Shown here one piece after another: positions 61,103-64,000 of a DNA stretch of 64,000 bases. The notes under the pieces were generated by a model that saw only the letters and a list, made by a program, of their open reading frames with translations, made no database searches and was not told where the DNA came from. Position numbers and translations under genes: made by a program. Position 1 is the first letter of the stretch, and each line of letters begins with the position of its first letter. The stretch is from Anas platyrhynchos (lineage: Eukaryota > Chordata > Aves > Anseriformes > Anatidae), in contig NC_092590.1 of the NCBI RefSeq assembly GCF_047663525.1, forward strand, positions 50,498,501-50,562,500, read 5' to 3'.

Positions 61103-62371
61103 GTGCCAAGGTCTAAAGAGCAGTTTCGGCAATTTGTTCCTCAACAGGTATCTCTTAAAAATGGTACACCTGGACTATACCTGGCTGCCTAGAGTTGGTT
61201 AGCTCCCCAGCTACTAAGCTAATAGAAAAGGTAACAGAAGCACTGATACCTGCTGCCACAGTTACCTGAAGCAGCAGCAGCAGTCTGATAAGGAGACAGA
61301 TCATAGCAAAGAAATTTTAACAATAAATTTGACTCTTTTTTTTTTTTAGATTGTTTTTCTCAACAAAACACTTAAATGGAACAATTAAGTGCAACTCCAC
61401 TGGTTTATGCAGGATGATTCCACCCATACTTCTAAAAAAAAAAATGTGATTTTTAAACCATGTATGTGTTTGCCTGTTTAATTAAGCTTTCTCTAAACAT
61501 CTTCTCCATATATGCCCCTGGGTGTCTTTGCTGCAGGTTTCGATGCATCGTTTATCCATTTAAACAGAAACTGACCATCTCAACTGCAATCATTATTATA
61601 ACAGTCATCTGGATTCTGGCCATCACAATCATGTGTCCTTCTGCAGTCATGTTGCAGGTACAAGAAGAGAAGCATTTCAGGGTGATCCTTGGCTATGGCA
61701 ATGAAACCCGCCCTGTATATTGGTGCCGGGAGAACTGGCCTAATGCAGGAATGAGAAAGATCTATACAACGGTTCTGTTTGCCAATATCTATCTTGCTCC
61801 CCTGTTGCTCATTGTTATCATGTATGCTAGGATAGGCATTGCTCTCTTTAACACAGCAATGCCCACAGTGGGAAAGCACAGCCAGGAGCAGCGACACAGC
61901 GTGTCTAAGAAGAAACAAAAAGTCATAAAAATGCTCATTATCGTAGCTTTGCTTTTCACCCTGTCTTGGCTTCCCCTGTGGACTCTGATGATGCTCTCAG
62001 ACTACGCCAACCTGTCAGATGTCCAGTTGCAGATCATCAACATTTATATCTATCCTTTTGCTCACTGGCTGGCCTTTTTCAACAGCAGCATCAACCCCAT
62101 CATCTATGGTTTCTTTAATGAAAACTTTCGCAGAGGCTTTCAGGCAGCCTTTAAACTTCAGCTCTGCTCTAGGAAGATCATTCACAGGGACATCTATTCC
62201 CAGCGAGGCCAAAGCAATGCCATTTTGCCAGCTGCCACCTACCAGACACCCCAAGATTGTCAACATGCCAAGGTGGAGGGGAAGCCAGTTCGGAAAGGAA
62301 ATTGGGTGAATAACCAGCAAGATTTAATGATGGAGGATCTCGAAGAGCCCTGCAATGATGAGATTAAGTGA
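59737..62371 (+). CDS. NPFFR2: NPFFR2, neuropeptide FF receptor 2 (complete coding sequence)
   Basis: Class A GPCR for RFamide peptides (NPFF, NPAF), Gi/o-coupled, involved in pain and opioid modulation and in feeding (family knowledge). Coding parts are 59749-60076, 60837-60936 and 61537-62371: 1263 nt, 420 residues plus stop, the length I recall for the common human isoform. N-glycosylation sequons are at N8, N20 and N31, and an NET sequon at N198. Seven hydrophobic segments are visible. Landmarks: N63 (1.50), D91 (2.50), C118-C206 disulfide, DRF 142-144, W168, P231, SWLP 286-289, NPIIY 329-333, and C353 as a likely palmitoylation site. The wording is nearer NPFFR2 than NPFFR1, and ADAMTS3 as neighbour agrees. 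The exon begins at 59737 after TTTCTAG, so a 5' exon must lie upstream. Confidence 0.96.
59749..60076 (+). CDS. NPFFR2: NPFFR2 first coding exon (N-terminus, TM1, TM2)
   Basis: ATG at 59749 follows 12 nt of exon after the acceptor. An alternative Met (MDLNSS) follows four codons later, but the first ATG has the better match to the human start (M-x-x-K-x-D-x-NSS). It encodes the glycosylated N-terminus, then [20 protein letters not shown], and TM1-TM2 with [20 protein letters not shown]. The last codon (Gly of AGWPF) is split at GTATGC. Confidence 0.95.
60837..60936 (+). CDS. NPFFR2: NPFFR2 second coding exon (TM3)
   Basis: 100 nt between CCTTCCAG and GTAAGA. It encodes [20 protein letters not shown], then [13 protein letters not shown]. 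It holds the ECL1 WPFG motif, the conserved Cys of the TM3-ECL2 disulfide and the start of the DRF (DRY-equivalent) motif. The last Arg codon is split by the intron, a junction within DR(F/Y) that is common in this receptor family. Confidence 0.96.
61067..61100. repeat. A34 homopolymer in NPFFR2 intron
   Basis: Thirty-four A residues in the intron between the second and third coding exons. There is no recognisable element body in front and no target-site duplication around it, so it is listed as a simple repeat. Confidence 0.9.
61537..62371 (+). CDS. NPFFR2: NPFFR2 last coding exon (TM4-TM7, C-tail)
   Basis: 835 nt after GTCTTTGCTGCAG to the TGA. It encodes [19 protein letters not shown]4 with [17 protein letters not shown]2 with [11 protein letters not shown]5 with [20 protein letters not shown], the basic third loop [11 protein letters not shown]6 [20 protein letters not shown], and TM7 with [20 protein letters not shown]. 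The 67-residue C-tail is diverged but ends with an acidic [13 protein letters not shown], similar in style to mammalian NPFFR2. The open frame continues upstream into the intron (from 61460), but the phase and the acceptor place the exon start at 61537. Confidence 0.96.
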
Positions 62372-62485
62372 AACATGCTATGAACTCTCTAAAAGATAAA
62401 TGCCTAGCAGAATTTCTTTACTGGGATGTGAAATTCATGTTCTGTAAGGGATTTCTAACAAAATAAAAAATGTCAAGGTGTTTCT
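62372..62485 (+). other. NPFFR2: NPFFR2 3' UTR with polyadenylation signal
   Basis: AATAAA at 62462-62467 is the first after the stop codon and is followed by a GT-rich stretch (GTCAAGGTGTTTCTGTTTGG). That gives a short 3' UTR of about 115 nt. A second AATAAA lies at 63546-63551, so a longer 3' UTR of about 1.2 kb cannot be excluded. Confidence 0.65.
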
Positions 62486-64000
62486 GTTTGGAAAAAGATA
62501 AGCAACTTGCATACTACCTGAACTTTAATACAAGAAGAAAGCAAAATTCAGCCTTCTTTGTCAACAGCTTAAGCCAGGGACAACCCCCCTGCAGTGAGTG
62601 ATGACTCACCGCTCATGAACTGAGCTGCAGCAAAGACCTGATTAAAATGGGATTACCTTCCCTTTATTGCAAAATAAGGGAAAAAGAGAACTATGTAATT
62701 ATGTACCCTGACACAATTATACCTGACACTCACCAATGGAGAGGAGAACATTCCTTCATTTGCTTCTATGAATTTCTCAGAGTGGCTGAAACAGAGTTGT
62801 TTGAACAATATTTATAGTAACATTTCAGCTTGTAAGGCTAGTTGTTACTAATGCCTACAACTTTCTTCTGATATCATACAACAAAAATATCACTGCTGGT
62901 GTAGCATCCAGCTAGACCATGGAGCTGGATAGTGGCAGGGATCATGAGACTTGGCAGGGCCCTGAGCACATGCCCCTTCCTTGGGTTTTGACTGCTGGGG
63001 CTCAGGACAGCTCCAAGCCATGCAGCCAAAGGCATCCCCCTTCCTAATGGTGACCCTGAAGAAAGGCTCTCAGACAGCTGTGGGACACCACAGCCAGCAC
63101 CGGGAGCTGCTCTGACACTGCCAGTGTTCATCCTTCACTGAAACCACGGCACTCACTGCATCGCAGCACTGCCTGGGCCTGGCATGGGCCCGAGCGGTCC
63201 AGGCACTAACCCCAACCTGCAGACTGACTTCCCAGCCTGATAGACCTGCCTCATTACCATAAACTTCTCTAATGATATGGACTCTCAGCCAAACCTGGCT
63301 TCACATCCAGCTCCCTGACTGGGGGCAGTGGGAAAGGCCCTGGCTGGTGAGAAGCCTGCCCTGCCAGCCCCACAACACCCCTCAGCCTCTGTGGGGAGCA
63401 CCTGGTCCTCGCGGCACCCAGACCAAACTATTCCCTTAGAATATATTTATATACTGTTGCATTAAGAAATATGTTTATCTGTAGGCCAAAACACCTCCTA
63501 ATGAAATTTATAAAAAAAGTCCTCCACTAAAAGCCAAACTAATCCAATAAATCCATTGTACTTTGTTTCTGTTTAGTAATGGACTCTTGGTACTATGCTT
63601 TTAGGTGCTTCGGTGAAGCATAAGCCTGTTCCTAGAACTGGTCAATTTGTTACTCCATTACACTTAGTAACTCAAATATTGGAGATACAGTCTGAAAATT
63701 TGAACCTAGCTTACCTGTTCCTAGGTCTTCATGTGGTTGTACTCATATTCTTCCACTTGGACTTTCTGAACACCAACCAGTCCCTTCCAAATGGCAAAAG
63801 CATCTTCAGTCACATTCTCTTCACTCACTTTTCTGGTTCCTTCCTTCTTGTTAATTCCGTGATATTAATTGTTGTTGCAGCTTGAGAAATAAATAGGAGT
63901 GAAAATTTGAGAAATAAATGATGAAAAATGGCATTTGTGTTATGTTTTTTATGGTTATCTCAATTTGGTTTTGTTTATCATTTGGGGGGGTATAAATCAT
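62486..64000. other. Downstream of NPFFR2, nothing recognised
   Basis: A GC-richer patch at about 62920-63420 is followed by AT-rich sequence with AATAAA at 63546 and again near 63886. A 96-codon + frame at 63595-63885 has hydrophobic stretches, but it has no known family and no support beyond being open. Confidence 0.55.

Noticed and set aside
59749..62371. Identification as NPFFR1
   Set aside because: The N-terminus with NSS, the YLHQP stretch before TM1, the ECL2 QEEK segment and the neighbouring ADAMTS3 all point to NPFFR2.
63595..63885. 96-codon + frame with hydrophobic stretches
   Set aside because: It is open and partly hydrophobic but matches no family and sits in AT-rich DNA where T-rich codons give hydrophobic residues by default.

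Overview
The window looks like nuclear DNA from a bird. The coding sequence is vertebrate and intron-rich. The only clearly recognisable transposons are CR1 LINE fragments, which end in the avian-type 8-bp tail repeat. The introns are short: 17 coding exons of a gene that is very large in mammals fit in about 24 kb. The species cannot be named from the sequence.

Layout. (1) Positions 1-8019 are intronic sequence upstream of the first exon seen here. (2) Positions 8020-32261 (+) hold the 3' part of ADAMTS3: 17 exons that I equate with exons 6-22 of the 22-exon human gene. Every splice phase closes, giving 921 residues plus stop, from the metalloprotease domain to the PLAC domain and C-terminal tail. 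The 3' UTR probably ends just after an AATAAA at 34492. (3) Positions 34516-59736 are intergenic, or upstream/5' sequence of the next gene. This stretch holds two CR1 fragments facing each other, a 3-kb block of two different decayed tandem-repeat arrays (about 39990-42960), a GC-rich stretch, and a TATA-plus-ORF-plus-splice-donor cluster at 48166-48427 that could be a first exon. (4) Positions 59749-62371 (+) hold the complete 420-residue coding sequence of NPFFR2 in three coding exons, with a short 3' UTR. (5) The remainder to 64000 is non-coding as far as I can see.

The two genes do not form a pathway. ADAMTS3 is a secreted procollagen N-proteinase that also activates VEGF-C. NPFFR2 is a Gi-coupled receptor for RFamide peptides. 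They are neighbours on human chromosome 4 too, which supports the identifications. From memory, however, the human pair is tail-to-tail, whereas here both read in the same direction.

I found no convincing new biological system. The observations most worth checking are the possible alternative first exon that would add an in-frame, signal-peptide-like N-terminus to NPFFR2, the changed gene orientation, and the two abutting tandem-repeat arrays.
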